From: Pseudomonadales bacterium
Lineage (GTDB): Bacteria; Pseudomonadota; Gammaproteobacteria; Pseudomonadales; Ketobacteraceae
DNA length: 53,379 nt
Direction of reading: 5' to 3'
NCBI GenBank assembly: GCA_020062665.1
Contig: JAGUVW010000032.1
Coordinates: 1 to 53,379, forward strand
Each line of letters begins with the position of its first letter. Position 1 is the stretch's first letter. Below the pieces are notes generated by a model. The model was not told the DNA's origin. It made no database searches and saw only the letters and a program-made list of their open reading frames with translations. A program made the translations under genes and the position numbers. This document shows positions 1 through 7,943 of this stretch, one piece after another.

Positions 1-336
1 CTGCTCGGCCTGTTCATCGCCGCCGGCCACCGCATGGCCTTCGATGGCGGCAATCACCGGTTTGTTCAGCAGCATGCGGCTGGGGCCCATGGGGCCATCG
101 CCTTCCGCGTCCAGACGGTTCATCTGCCCGGCGCTGGCCACGGCTTTCAGATCGGCACCGGCGCAGAAATTGCCGTTGCCGCACAACACGGCCACTGCCG
201 CACTGTCATCGGCGTCGAACTGGCGAAAGGCATCCGCCAGTGCCTGGGCCGTGGGGCCGTCCACGGCATTGCGCACCTGGGGCCGATCCAGGATCACGGT
301 CGTCACCGGGCCCTGCTTTTCGATTCTTATTGTCAT
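1..336 (-). CDS. enoyl-CoA hydratase/isomerase (crotonase) family, partial
   Basis: The gene starts with ATG at 334-336 and runs off the left edge, so only the first 112 residues are present. The N-terminus has the crotonase pattern: a beta strand ending in LDRP, then RNAVDG, then the oxyanion-hole segment NFCAGADLKA around residue 60, and a second oxyanion glycine motif near the edge (GHAVAGG). Family members hydrate or isomerise enoyl-CoA thioesters. The substrate and the catalytic glutamates cannot be judged because the C-terminal half is missing. The gene diverges from the small conserved gene at 572. Other crotonase functions are equally possible. Confidence 0.88.
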   Translation of the reverse strand, partial: MTIRIEKQGPVTTVILDRPQVRNAVDGPTAQALADAFRQFDADDSAAVAVLCGNGNFCAGADLKAVASAGQMNRLDAEGDGPMGPSRMLLNKPVIAAIEGHAVAGGDEQAEQ

Positions 337-571
337 GGCGGTTCTCGCGGGGGAGGGCAGTTGAGTGCAACAAATCCGGCGCCGTCTGTAAAGGCCGGCG
401 TGCGCCGCAGTCAAAGCGCAAAGGCTGTCACATTTGGAAAAACTCCACTGTAAAAATTACCGTTAAAAGTCCGCCGGGCAGGACTACACTGAACACTATG
501 GACAGCCGGAATTCCTGTCATTGTGAGCGCCAGGGCAGGCCAAGGTTGTCACTGCATCACTGGAGGACACT

Positions 572-919
572 ATGCGCATCCAAGATCTGGTTCAGCATTG
601 GGAAAACGCCAGCCGCGGCGAACGCACCCAGCGCGAATTCTCCATCCACCTGCCCCTGAAAGAAGCGTCCCAGATACTCGCCCTGAAGGAAATGTACCCC
701 GACTGCACCGAAGAGCAGCTGCTCACGGATCTGCTGTGCTTCGCCCTGCAGCAGCTGCGGGAGTCCTTTCCCTATGAGCGCGGCGATAAACAGATTGCCC
801 AGGACGAGTACGGCGACCCGATCTACGAGGACGCCGGCCAGACCCCGCGCTTCATCCAGCTGACCCAGAAGTACCGGCAGACGCTGGAAGTCGAGCACCA
901 CCGGGGTGAGCCTAACTGA
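572..919 (+). CDS. conserved small hypothetical protein (often labelled type 1 pili tip component)
   Basis: This 115-residue soluble protein has no signal peptide or membrane segment. It is rich in charged residues and has a conserved-looking central region (EASQILALKEMYPD, then GDPIYEDAG near the C-terminus). From memory it matches a gammaproteobacterial family in Pseudomonas relatives that is annotated as a pilin assembly or type 1 pili tip component. I see nothing that supports a pilus role. The ATG at 572 is preceded by a GGAGGA Shine-Dalgarno sequence. The stop codon abuts the stop of the convergent globin gene with no spacer, so the 3' ends touch. Confidence 0.8.
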   Translation: MRIQDLVQHWENASRGERTQREFSIHLPLKEASQILALKEMYPDCTEEQLLTDLLCFALQQLRESFPYERGDKQIAQDEYGDPIYEDAGQTPRFIQLTQKYRQTLEVEHHRGEPN

Positions 920-1336
920 TCAGGCTTCCACCAGATTCGCAGCGTCGATCATGGTTTTGGCCATAACGCCATAGACAACCGTCCAGGCAGCTTTCACGTC
1001 TGGCGTAAAAGCGTCACCCAGGCCCTGCTCCAGGGTCAGTAGCAGCGCGCCACCCACCGTGTCGTAGTGGGATGGCTTCACCCCATAGGCCACGTGACGC
1101 TTGCCCAGGTTCTGCAGGATCGGCACCAGGGTGTCCAGATCCGTCAGTTTCCCCACGGCGGCGGCGATCATCTGCATCAGCTTCTTGCCCTGTTCTTCCA
1201 TGTTGCCCTTGAACAGCGGCTTGAGGGCGGGATCGGCAGTAAACAGGTTGCTATAAAACAGGGCCGCTGCGGTATCAGCGATGGGGGCAACCTTGGCGAA
1301 ACTGCCTTGTACCAGTTGGATCTGTTCGGGTGTCAT
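920..1336 (-). CDS. single-domain bacterial globin (Vitreoscilla-haemoglobin type)
   Basis: This 138-residue protein aligns by eye with Vitreoscilla haemoglobin. The B-helix LFYSNLF supplies Tyr28 (B10), MEEQGKK supplies Gln49 (E7), and KRHVAYG supplies the proximal His81 (F8). There is no reductase domain, so it is a single-domain globin rather than a flavohaemoglobin. Tyr-B10 with Gln-E7 is typical of globins that bind O2 tightly or detoxify NO. It lies last in a minus-strand run of redox genes, 48 bp after the cytochrome c lipoprotein, so a role in NO or oxygen handling for that chain is inferred. It could instead have its own promoter in the short gap. Confidence 0.9.
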   Translation of the reverse strand: MTPEQIQLVQGSFAKVAPIADTAAALFYSNLFTADPALKPLFKGNMEEQGKKLMQMIAAAVGKLTDLDTLVPILQNLGKRHVAYGVKPSHYDTVGGALLLTLEQGLGDAFTPDVKAAWTVVYGVMAKTMIDAANLVEA

Positions 1337-1384
1337 GTCGATAGTCTCTCATTGATGTTGGGTGGGATTGATCAGGCTGAATGT

Positions 1385-1732
1385 TCACTGGCTTTGCGAC
1401 ACCATGTAGCTGACGGCCGCCGCCACCTCGCTGTCGGTCAGGTTGGCGTTGCCGCCCCGTGCCGGCATGGTGCCGTGGTTGCCCTCAAATCCGTTGAGCG
1501 CGTGATCCACCAGCACCGCGTTTCCTTGCGCAATGCGATTTTTCCAGACAAGGGCGTCGCCCATTTTGGGAGCGCCGGCCATGCCGTTGAGATGACACAC
1601 TTTGCAGGTGCCTTCCCAAACCACTTTGCCTTGCTCCAGCACGGGATCCGGGTTACTGCAGGCACTCAATGCGAATGGCAGTGCCATTGGAAAGAGGATC
1701 CGGTGCAGATTGCGTTTGCTGTCGGCGGTCAT
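1385..1732 (-). CDS. small cytochrome c lipoprotein (c5-like)
   Basis: This 115-residue protein has an N-terminal hydrophobic segment ending in the lipobox ALSAC (lipidated Cys25). The haem motif CKVCH is at residues 43-47. The late GTMPARGG segment supplies a methionine that could be the distal ligand, followed by the usual C-terminal helix. This is the cytochrome c5 / class I monohaem arrangement. It should sit on the periplasmic face of a membrane and carry single electrons. The neighbours upstream are a haem lipoprotein and a multihaem cytochrome, and the globin follows, so it probably serves as a soluble-domain shuttle of the same chain. The terminal oxidase partner is unknown. Confidence 0.88.
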   Translation of the reverse strand: MTADSKRNLHRILFPMALPFALSACSNPDPVLEQGKVVWEGTCKVCHLNGMAGAPKMGDALVWKNRIAQGNAVLVDHALNGFEGNHGTMPARGGNANLTDSEVAAAVSYMVSQSQ

Positions 1733-1787
1733 CGCAGCTTCCTCCTGTCATGAAATGTCGCGTCGAATCGGACGGGATCGGGCTGCG

Positions 1788-2366
1788 TCACGAGCCCATG
1801 GGCACGCGAATCACGACGCCGCCCATGACATCCCCAATCTTGAAATCCTTTCGCGGTGTGTCCTTGTGTTCGTTGTGGCAGCTGGCGCAGACCGGCGCGA
1901 CGGCAACGTCGGCGTACACTGCCGTGAAATACTTCACGCCGCCGAGTGTTTCTTCGCCATAGAAATTCTGGCCGGGATTGTCGACGACAAACTGCAGGCC
2001 GGTTTTTTCCAGATCGGTGCGCGGTGCGTTCTGCTTGTTGATCGGCCAGAGCGATTGCAGCGAATAGGAAAATTTATCGGTCTTTCCAGCCACGGTTTCG
2101 GCGCCGAAACGGAACATCTGCGCCGGCAGCGGCAGCGCTTTTTCGTCCATGAAGTGTTCGCTGGCCTTGATGACCTGCTCATCCTTGGTGAGACGGTTCA
2201 CGACCTGCTTGGTATAAACCGCGCGGTCGGATTCCATCACCAGATGCAGCATGTCGGTGAGATCCTGTGGCTGGATGCCGCCCTTGTTGCCGTCGGAGCA
2301 GGCGGTAAGGGCGAGGGCTGTCAGGCTCAGTGCAGCGCCTTTGGCGATGGTGGATTTGATGGTCAT
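1788..2366 (-). CDS. DUF3365 (Tll0287-like) haem c lipoprotein
   Basis: The start at 2364-2366 gives 192 residues beginning with a lipoprotein signal (ALTAC, Cys23). Longer upstream reading adds 58 residues without signal-like features. The body matches the DUF3365/Tll0287-like fold by its late haem motif CASCH at residues 160-164, followed by the characteristic tail (DVMGGVV, then IRVP). In this family the domain is a periplasmic haem c sensor or redox module. The gene lies 22 bp after the multihaem cytochrome and 55 bp before the small cytochrome c, which supports cotranscription. A distinct upstream GAGAGGAG ribosome site supports this start. Confidence 0.88.
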   Translation of the reverse strand: MTIKSTIAKGAALSLTALALTACSDGNKGGIQPQDLTDMLHLVMESDRAVYTKQVVNRLTKDEQVIKASEHFMDEKALPLPAQMFRFGAETVAGKTDKFSYSLQSLWPINKQNAPRTDLEKTGLQFVVDNPGQNFYGEETLGGVKYFTAVYADVAVAPVCASCHNEHKDTPRKDFKIGDVMGGVVIRVPMGS

Positions 2367-2388
2367 GGTGTTCTCCTCTCTCTGGTCT

Positions 2389-3795
2389 TCAGGGTTGAAT
2401 GTGTTCAGGTGATGCAGTTTCTGTCGCGTTACTTTCACGCAGCCTTCGAATAGCCATGTCAACGCTGTCGATGTGGTGCGCCGGACGGCCGGTGAAATTG
2501 GTTTGCAGCAAGTGCGGATCGGCCAGTGCGTCGATCGCAAAGGTCAGGCCGTGGCAGTTCTGGCACACGCCGCGGATCATTTTTTCGTTGGGGCGCAGAT
2601 TGGCGTTCTGGTTGTGGTTCACCAGAACGCGTTGCATGCCGCTCGTCGTGTGTGATTCGCGGGGCATGTGGCAGGTCGCGCAACTGACACCGCTGCCAGG
2701 CGCGGCGGTGCCTGCCAGTTCTGCCTGCCAGAGTTGAAAATGGGGCGAGTTTTGGTACGCCAGGGAATGGGTGTCGGCGTGGCAGCCCAGGCAGCTGTCC
2801 ACGGCAGCCTCGCGCACATCCACGCTGTGCGGGTCGTGGCAGCTGGCGCAGGTGAGTTCGCGATGGGCTGCGTCCGGATTGAACGTCAGCCGGCCCAGCG
2901 AGGGCGTCATGGGCGTGAGCGTCCGCGACAGGTTCGGTGCCAGGCGCATGCCGTGCTTGCCCTGGTAGAACGTTGCGGTTTCTTCCCCGTGGCAGCCCTG
3001 GCAGATGGCAATGGAAGGCTTGTCGACCCAATCCTGGGGTGACGGGGGAGAGGCTTTCGCGCTGGCTGCCGGTGTGGCGGTGTGACAGCCGCTGCAGTTC
3101 ACGCCTGCCTGGGCGTGGGCAGAACTGAGCCAGTCCGCAAGCACGGTATCCTCCAGCGCGCCTGCATTCGCGTCAGCTGCACGCAATGCCTTGCCCGGCT
3201 GATGATGAGGATGCTTCAGCGCGATATCGGAACGCTGCACGATACGGGCAAGGGCCTTGATATCCGGCTCCTGGCCATGCTTGGTCAGGAAATCCTCGTA
3301 CAACGCCTGATTGTCGTGATAGTTGTGGCAGCCGGCACTGGCGCAGGTGTCAAATGCCATGCCCTGATGGCTGGGTCGATCCTCGGCGATGTCCTGATGG
3401 CACAGGAAACAGAAATCCTGTGGCAGGGTCACGCCCATGGCGCCGGTCTGTTCCAGTTGATGCTCCCGATGGCAAGCCACGCACTGGCGGGCGTCCAGGT
3501 GTTCCAGCCGGTCGGCATTGCGGGGATCGGTGAACTTGGCTTTCGGGTGTGAATCGTCGGCAGCCTGTAACTCCTTGCCATGGCAATTCACGCAGGCCTG
3601 CTGAAGCACTTCACCGCCGCCGAACGCACTGGTGTGGCAGGTGGCACAGGCCAGTTCGATCTGATGGTGGCCGTGGGTGGCCGGCCCGATCACAAACGCC
3701 TCCTGATCTTCGCTGGCGAACAGGCGGAAACTGTAATAGCCGCTCAGTACCAGCACACCCGTCACCCATATCAGCCATACCGCACGCTTGCTCAT
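2389..3795 (-). CDS. membrane-anchored undecahaem c-type cytochrome
   Basis: This 468-residue protein has an N-terminal hydrophobic helix (residues 6-27) that anchors or exports it. It contains ten CXXCH motifs (starting near residues 50, 68, 105, 129, 234, 265, 316, 335, 372 and 411) and one CX4CH motif at 151-157, giving up to eleven haems. Many extra histidines could be distal ligands. It lies in the cytochrome c3/NrfB/octahaem-like superfamily, but I do not recognise a named enzyme. The start at 3793-3795 lies 8 bp after the flavoprotein stop. The much longer reading upstream overlaps that gene and is a frame artefact. The likely job is periplasmic electron wire or reductase fed by the haem-b domain of the neighbour. 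Confidence 0.9.
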   Translation of the reverse strand: MSKRAVWLIWVTGVLVLSGYYSFRLFASEDQEAFVIGPATHGHHQIELACATCHTSAFGGGEVLQQACVNCHGKELQAADDSHPKAKFTDPRNADRLEHLDARQCVACHREHQLEQTGAMGVTLPQDFCFLCHQDIAEDRPSHQGMAFDTCASAGCHNYHDNQALYEDFLTKHGQEPDIKALARIVQRSDIALKHPHHQPGKALRAADANAGALEDTVLADWLSSAHAQAGVNCSGCHTATPAASAKASPPSPQDWVDKPSIAICQGCHGEETATFYQGKHGMRLAPNLSRTLTPMTPSLGRLTFNPDAAHRELTCASCHDPHSVDVREAAVDSCLGCHADTHSLAYQNSPHFQLWQAELAGTAAPGSGVSCATCHMPRESHTTSGMQRVLVNHNQNANLRPNEKMIRGVCQNCHGLTFAIDALADPHLLQTNFTGRPAHHIDSVDMAIRRLRESNATETASPEHIQP

Positions 3796-3803
3796 CCCGA
3801 TCC

Positions 3804-5807
3804 TCAAAAGTAGTAAACCGACAGCACGTGGAAGCCGAGCAACACCGGGAAGGGCCAGGCGGCAACAATGTGACTCCACAGCATCAGGCTGCGAAGTCGG
3901 CGGCTGGTGGCGGGGCGCAGCCGGTGTTCCTGGCCCAGGATCAGGCCCGCCACAGCACCCAGCGTCGTCAGTGCCAGAAAATTCAGAATCAGCAGGAAAT
4001 TCAGATTCGCGCCAAGGTTCAGTCCTGTATGCAGGATCAGCAGCAACAGGCAAAGAACACCCAGCAGAACGTGCAGCGTGCGCCAGTTGGAAAATGTTCC
4101 CCACCGTATGCGCGGCAGGCGTTTGCGCAGACTCATCAGCAAACCGATCGCCGTCAGTCCCACCAGGGTGAAACCACTGATCTGTTTGAACAGGCTGTCA
4201 TTCCACAGTGCGGCCAAAGAAAATCCGGATTGGACGCTTGCGGGTACCTGCAGCGGGGGGAGTAGTGACCAGGCCAGGAACAGCAGGCAGCCGAGGGTGC
4301 TGCCGACCCACAGGGGCAGAGCATCGGGCGCGGCGGTCGCAGCTGCCTTGTCACCGGAAAGATTCTGCAAGAGCGGTTTACAGCCGCCGCAGACAGTGCC
4401 AGCGCCAGTGCGGGCCGATATCGACTCGACGGAACTGCAGCCCGCACCCAAGGCCTCACTCAACCGGCCTCGTGACACGCCCATGCACTGGCAGACGATG
4501 GCATCGGCGGGCCATTGGGCTACATCCGCCATGCTGCCTTCGGACCAGAAGCGACCGGTGCGGCGGAAGCGCCATTCTTCCCACCAGTGCAGCGTGCGCC
4601 GGCTCTGCACCGCTTCCTGCAGCCGACGGGATTCCGGAAATTCGCCCACGGCCAGCGCAGCGGAAAAGCAGCCCTTCCTCACGACCACCTTGCGGTAGAT
4701 CGCCTGCTCCGGATCGCGGTAAATGATTTCGCGCTGACGGGGCTCGGGTGGCGGTTCCGCCGCATCGCCCAGGCTGAATACGGCTTCGCCCACCACTTTC
4801 AACTGGGCCAGGCTGACGGAACCCTGGTAGCGCGCGGAACCGCCCGTCAGCACCTCCGCCAGCACTGCGGCCTGTTCGTAGCCCGGCGTCACCAGGCCGT
4901 AGGTCTGTCCCCGGTGTTCGGCGCACTCGCCGATTGCGTAAACGTCTGGCGCCGATGTCTGCAGTTGATCATCTACCAGAATGCCGTTACGCACTTTTAT
5001 CCAGGCCCGTCGGGCCAGTTCCACGTTGGGACTGATACCGGTGGCCAGCAACAGCGTGTCGCAGGGCAGTTCGGTGCCATCCCGCAGCTGTGCTGCCTTT
5101 ACCCGGCTGTCGCCCAGAATGGCACCCAGGCCGCTGCCGGTACGCACGGTAATCCCCAGCGCCTCCACCCGCTTTCTCAGCAGATGTGCGCCTTCATCAT
5201 CCAGCTGACGATTCAGCAGCCGCGGTGCCTGCTGTACCAGCGTCACGTCGGTGTGACCGCGTTGCAGCGCGCGGGCGCCCTCCAGTCCCAGCAGCCCGCC
5301 CCCCACAACCACCACTCGCTGGCAGCGCATCGTTCGTGCCAGCAGGCTTTCGGTATCGCGCAGATCGCGAAAAGTGAAAACGCCGGCCTTGTCCACGCCG
5401 CTGATGTCGGGAACGTGCGCACGCGATCCCACGGCAAGAATCAGCTTGGCGTAGCGATGGAGGTTGCCGCTGGCATCCAGTACGGTCTTGTCCTCGGGGA
5501 ACAGGGCTTTGACGGCACAGCTGAGGTGCTGCACCAGCCGTCCGCCGGCGGCGAACCGCACGTTGTTGGCGATGGCCTCGATGCGGATGTCGCCCGCCAG
5601 CAACGACGACAGCTTGATCCTGTTGTAGGGTTGCCAGGGCTCGTCGCCAAACATCACGATGCGCCCCCGGTAGCCACGGGACAACAGCTCTTCCGCACAA
5701 CGGATGCCGACCGGGCCGGTGCCCACAATAATGATGGGAGCGTCTTGCAGCACGTCGTCCAGCACAGGATTGACCACGACCACCGGAGATTCTGCAACTG
5801 CATTCAT
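3804..5807 (-). CDS. NirB-like FAD/NAD(P) oxidoreductase fused to BFD [2Fe-2S] and haem-b-type membrane domain
   Basis: This 667-residue fusion has three parts. Residues 24-345 are a two-dinucleotide-domain flavoprotein of the NirB/rubredoxin-reductase type (GTGPVG at 29, GGGLLG at 169, LLATGISP near 253). Residues 435-485 are a BFD-like [2Fe-2S] domain with Cys439, Cys441, Cys473 and Cys476. Residues 499-667 hold about five membrane helices. Two of these carry histidine pairs spaced 14 residues apart (His579/His593 and His646/His660), the spacing seen in haem-b-binding cytochrome b and ferric-reductase folds. The siroheme and nitrite-reductase parts of NirB are absent. The start at 5805-5807 has GGAG upstream. 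It opens the redox operon and likely moves electrons from NAD(P)H across the membrane to the multihaem protein. That direction is inferred. Confidence 0.88.
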   Translation of the reverse strand: MNAVAESPVVVVNPVLDDVLQDAPIIIVGTGPVGIRCAEELLSRGYRGRIVMFGDEPWQPYNRIKLSSLLAGDIRIEAIANNVRFAAGGRLVQHLSCAVKALFPEDKTVLDASGNLHRYAKLILAVGSRAHVPDISGVDKAGVFTFRDLRDTESLLARTMRCQRVVVVGGGLLGLEGARALQRGHTDVTLVQQAPRLLNRQLDDEGAHLLRKRVEALGITVRTGSGLGAILGDSRVKAAQLRDGTELPCDTLLLATGISPNVELARRAWIKVRNGILVDDQLQTSAPDVYAIGECAEHRGQTYGLVTPGYEQAAVLAEVLTGGSARYQGSVSLAQLKVVGEAVFSLGDAAEPPPEPRQREIIYRDPEQAIYRKVVVRKGCFSAALAVGEFPESRRLQEAVQSRRTLHWWEEWRFRRTGRFWSEGSMADVAQWPADAIVCQCMGVSRGRLSEALGAGCSSVESISARTGAGTVCGGCKPLLQNLSGDKAAATAAPDALPLWVGSTLGCLLFLAWSLLPPLQVPASVQSGFSLAALWNDSLFKQISGFTLVGLTAIGLLMSLRKRLPRIRWGTFSNWRTLHVLLGVLCLLLLILHTGLNLGANLNFLLILNFLALTTLGAVAGLILGQEHRLRPATSRRLRSLMLWSHIVAAWPFPVLLGFHVLSVYYF

Positions 5808-6296
5808 CAAGGGATCTCCACCTGCCTTCAAGAGTGGAATGACTGCTGTCGTGCAGCATTTGCACAGAGCCAAAGCAAAGCATTTGCCAGAATTCAAACC
5901 GGCACGCCATTTTGCTGATTTCCCAAGAAGTTTTTGTTCGGCCGACGGAATGCAGGCGCGCCTCAACCCGCTTTGCTCCAGGAAGGAACGCGCTTTCGCC
6001 CGCATTACCCAACTTGATGCACGCGAGTGCCGCCATGAAGGTGCAAAAATGCGTCATCCTGAACGTCGGTTCACAGAAATGGAGCAGAAAGGATCGCGCA
6101 GTCCCCCGGTGAACCGCGCCCTTCAGCAGCAGGTACCCAGGCCGCCTGCCCCCGCAGTGCCACAGCGCTGAATTCCACATTGCAATGACCTCGGCTGACA
6201 CACCCGCTGACGTTCTCGGCCGAGGACATGGATCGTGTCCCCATGGTATTCTTGGTGACCTTTTGGTCATGCAGATGTGGAGAGGAAGAGAGAGCC
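5808..6296. other. 489-bp divergent intergenic region, promoters not resolved
   Basis: No convincing gene lies here, and the open frames are short and shift phase with no family likeness. It separates the redox operon from the dehydratase-like gene, so it must hold both promoters. Two short dyads lie near the rightward gene: GGACA-N7-TGTCC at 6224-6240 and TGACC-TTTT-GGTCA at 6256-6269, the latter 27 bp before the ATG at 6297. Either could be an operator. No match to an FNR box was found, which matters because the flanking enzymes suggest low-oxygen chemistry. Confidence 0.5.
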
Positions 6297-7814
6297 ATGA
6301 ACGAGATGCTGAACCAACCGCTGCGGGCCCAACCCAGTGCGGAAGAGCGCTGGGCCGGATTCAAACCCATCGTCACCGGCGACGACTACGTGAAAAGCCT
6401 GCGGGGTCGCAATCTGGACGTGTACCTGTTCGGCGAGCGCATTGCCGAGCCCACCGATCACCCCATGATCCGCCCGTCCATCAACGCCCTGAAAGAATCC
6501 TACGACCTGGCCCAGCGCGAGCCCGAACTCGCCGGCGCCACCAGTCACCTGACCGGCAAATCCATCAACCGCTTCCTGCACATTCCCCACAGCCCCAAGG
6601 ATCTGGTGCTGAAGAACCGCATGCAGCGCAAGATGGGTCAGCTCACCGGCACCTGCTTCCAGCGTTGCGCCGGCCTCGACGCCATCAGCGTGATGCATTC
6701 CATCACCTACGACATCGACCAGGCCCACGGCACGGAATATCACAAGCGGTTTCTGGTGTTCCTGGAAAAACTGCAGAATCACAATCAGATCATCGCCGCC
6801 GGCATGACCGATCCGAAAGGCGATCGCAGCCTGGCACCTCACGAGCAGGCGGATAAAGACCTGTTCATGCACGTCACCCATCGCAACGAGCGCGGCCTGT
6901 TCGTCACCGGCGCCAAAGCGCACATGACCGGCGGCCTGAATTCCCACTGGATGATGGTGCTGCCCACCATGCGTCTCTCCGAGAAGGATAAGGACTTCGC
7001 CGTGATCGGTGTGGTGCCGCTGACCGCCGAAGGCCTCACGTACATATATGGTCGCCAATCCTGCGACACGCGCTCCATGGAAGAGGGCAGCATCGACCAG
7101 GGCAACGCCCAGTTCGCCGGTCAGGAAGTGCTCGCCGTATTCGACAACGTGTTCATTCCCTGGGAACACGTGTTCATGGACGGTGAATATGAATTCGCCG
7201 CACCCATGGTCGAGCGCTTCACCAACTATCACCGCGCCAGCTACGTCTGCAAAACCGGCCTGGGGGATGTGATGGTCGGTGCCGCCGCCACCATCGCGGA
7301 ATACAACGGGCTGGAAAAAGTGTCCCACATCCGCGACAAGCTGGTGGAAATGACCCACTTGAACGAGACCATCTATTCCTCGTCCATCGCGTCGGCGCAT
7401 GAATCGACGCAGTTGCCGTCCGGCGCGTGGATCAACGACGGCATGCTGGCCAACGTGTGCAAGCACAACGTCACCCGTTTTCCGTATGAAATCTCGCGGC
7501 TGGCGCAGGATCTGGCCGGTGGCCTGATGGTGACACTGCCGTCGGAACAGGACTTCAACGCTGAAGAAACCGGTGAGCTGCTGAAGAAATACTTCAAGGG
7601 TCGCGCCGATATCTCGGTGGAAGATCGTGTCAAGATGTTACGGCTGATCGAGAACATGACCCTGGGCCGCAACGCCGTGGGCTATCTCACCGAATCCATG
7701 CACGGAGCCGGTTCACCCCAGGCCCAGCGCATCCAGATCCTGCGCGGCATGAACGTCGAACGCAAGAAATGGTATGCCAAAAAGCTGGCGGGCATCGCTC
7801 AGGTGGAAAGCTGA
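6297..7814 (+). CDS. 4-hydroxybutyryl-CoA dehydratase-like / HpaB-family flavoprotein
   Basis: This 505-residue protein resembles clostridial AbfD along its length, including MIRPSIN, GTCFQRCAGLD, MTDPKGDR, YGRQSCDTR, ITRFPYEI-like RFPYEI and TESMHGAGSPQAQR. AbfD uses FAD and a [4Fe-4S] cluster to dehydrate 4-hydroxybutyryl-CoA to crotonyl-CoA by a ketyl radical. Three cysteines and one histidine can be matched to the cluster ligands: Cys120, Cys124, His312 and Cys318. As I recall AbfD, its His and last Cys are seven apart, but here they are six apart. Start at 6297 with an AGAGGAAG ribosome site; an upstream in-frame start would add 23 residues. A strong terminator follows. A 4-hydroxyphenylacetate-3-hydroxylase relative with another substrate is the alternative. 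Confidence 0.85.
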   Translation: MNEMLNQPLRAQPSAEERWAGFKPIVTGDDYVKSLRGRNLDVYLFGERIAEPTDHPMIRPSINALKESYDLAQREPELAGATSHLTGKSINRFLHIPHSPKDLVLKNRMQRKMGQLTGTCFQRCAGLDAISVMHSITYDIDQAHGTEYHKRFLVFLEKLQNHNQIIAAGMTDPKGDRSLAPHEQADKDLFMHVTHRNERGLFVTGAKAHMTGGLNSHWMMVLPTMRLSEKDKDFAVIGVVPLTAEGLTYIYGRQSCDTRSMEEGSIDQGNAQFAGQEVLAVFDNVFIPWEHVFMDGEYEFAAPMVERFTNYHRASYVCKTGLGDVMVGAAATIAEYNGLEKVSHIRDKLVEMTHLNETIYSSSIASAHESTQLPSGAWINDGMLANVCKHNVTRFPYEISRLAQDLAGGLMVTLPSEQDFNAEETGELLKKYFKGRADISVEDRVKMLRLIENMTLGRNAVGYLTESMHGAGSPQAQRIQILRGMNVERKKWYAKKLAGIAQVES

Positions 7815-7840
7815 TATTTTGTTCTAACGTCAGCACTATA

Positions 7841-7870
7841 GGGCCGGAGCCATAATCCCGGCCCTTTTTT
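7841..7870 (+). terminator. rho-independent terminator after the dehydratase-like gene
   Basis: A 7-bp GGGCCGG stem at 7841-7847 pairs with CCGGCCC at 7858-7864 around a 10-base loop and is followed by six T. It sits 26 bp after the stop codon and separates this gene from the OmpA-type gene. Confidence 0.88.
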
Positions 7871-7943
7871 GGTTCAGGTGGGTGGTGAATTCAAAAAAAG
7901 CTGTTTAGTATGCGCATCACCGATAGGAAACAAGGAGATCGTC

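Noticed and set aside
4515-5918. 467-codon plus-strand frame within the flavoprotein gene
   Set aside because: It runs opposite two dinucleotide-binding motifs and the BFD cysteines, and extends into the intergenic region without a start signal.
6267-7466. 399-codon minus-strand frame inside the dehydratase-like gene
   Set aside because: Antisense to a well-supported AbfD-like protein; composition is typical of a shadow frame.
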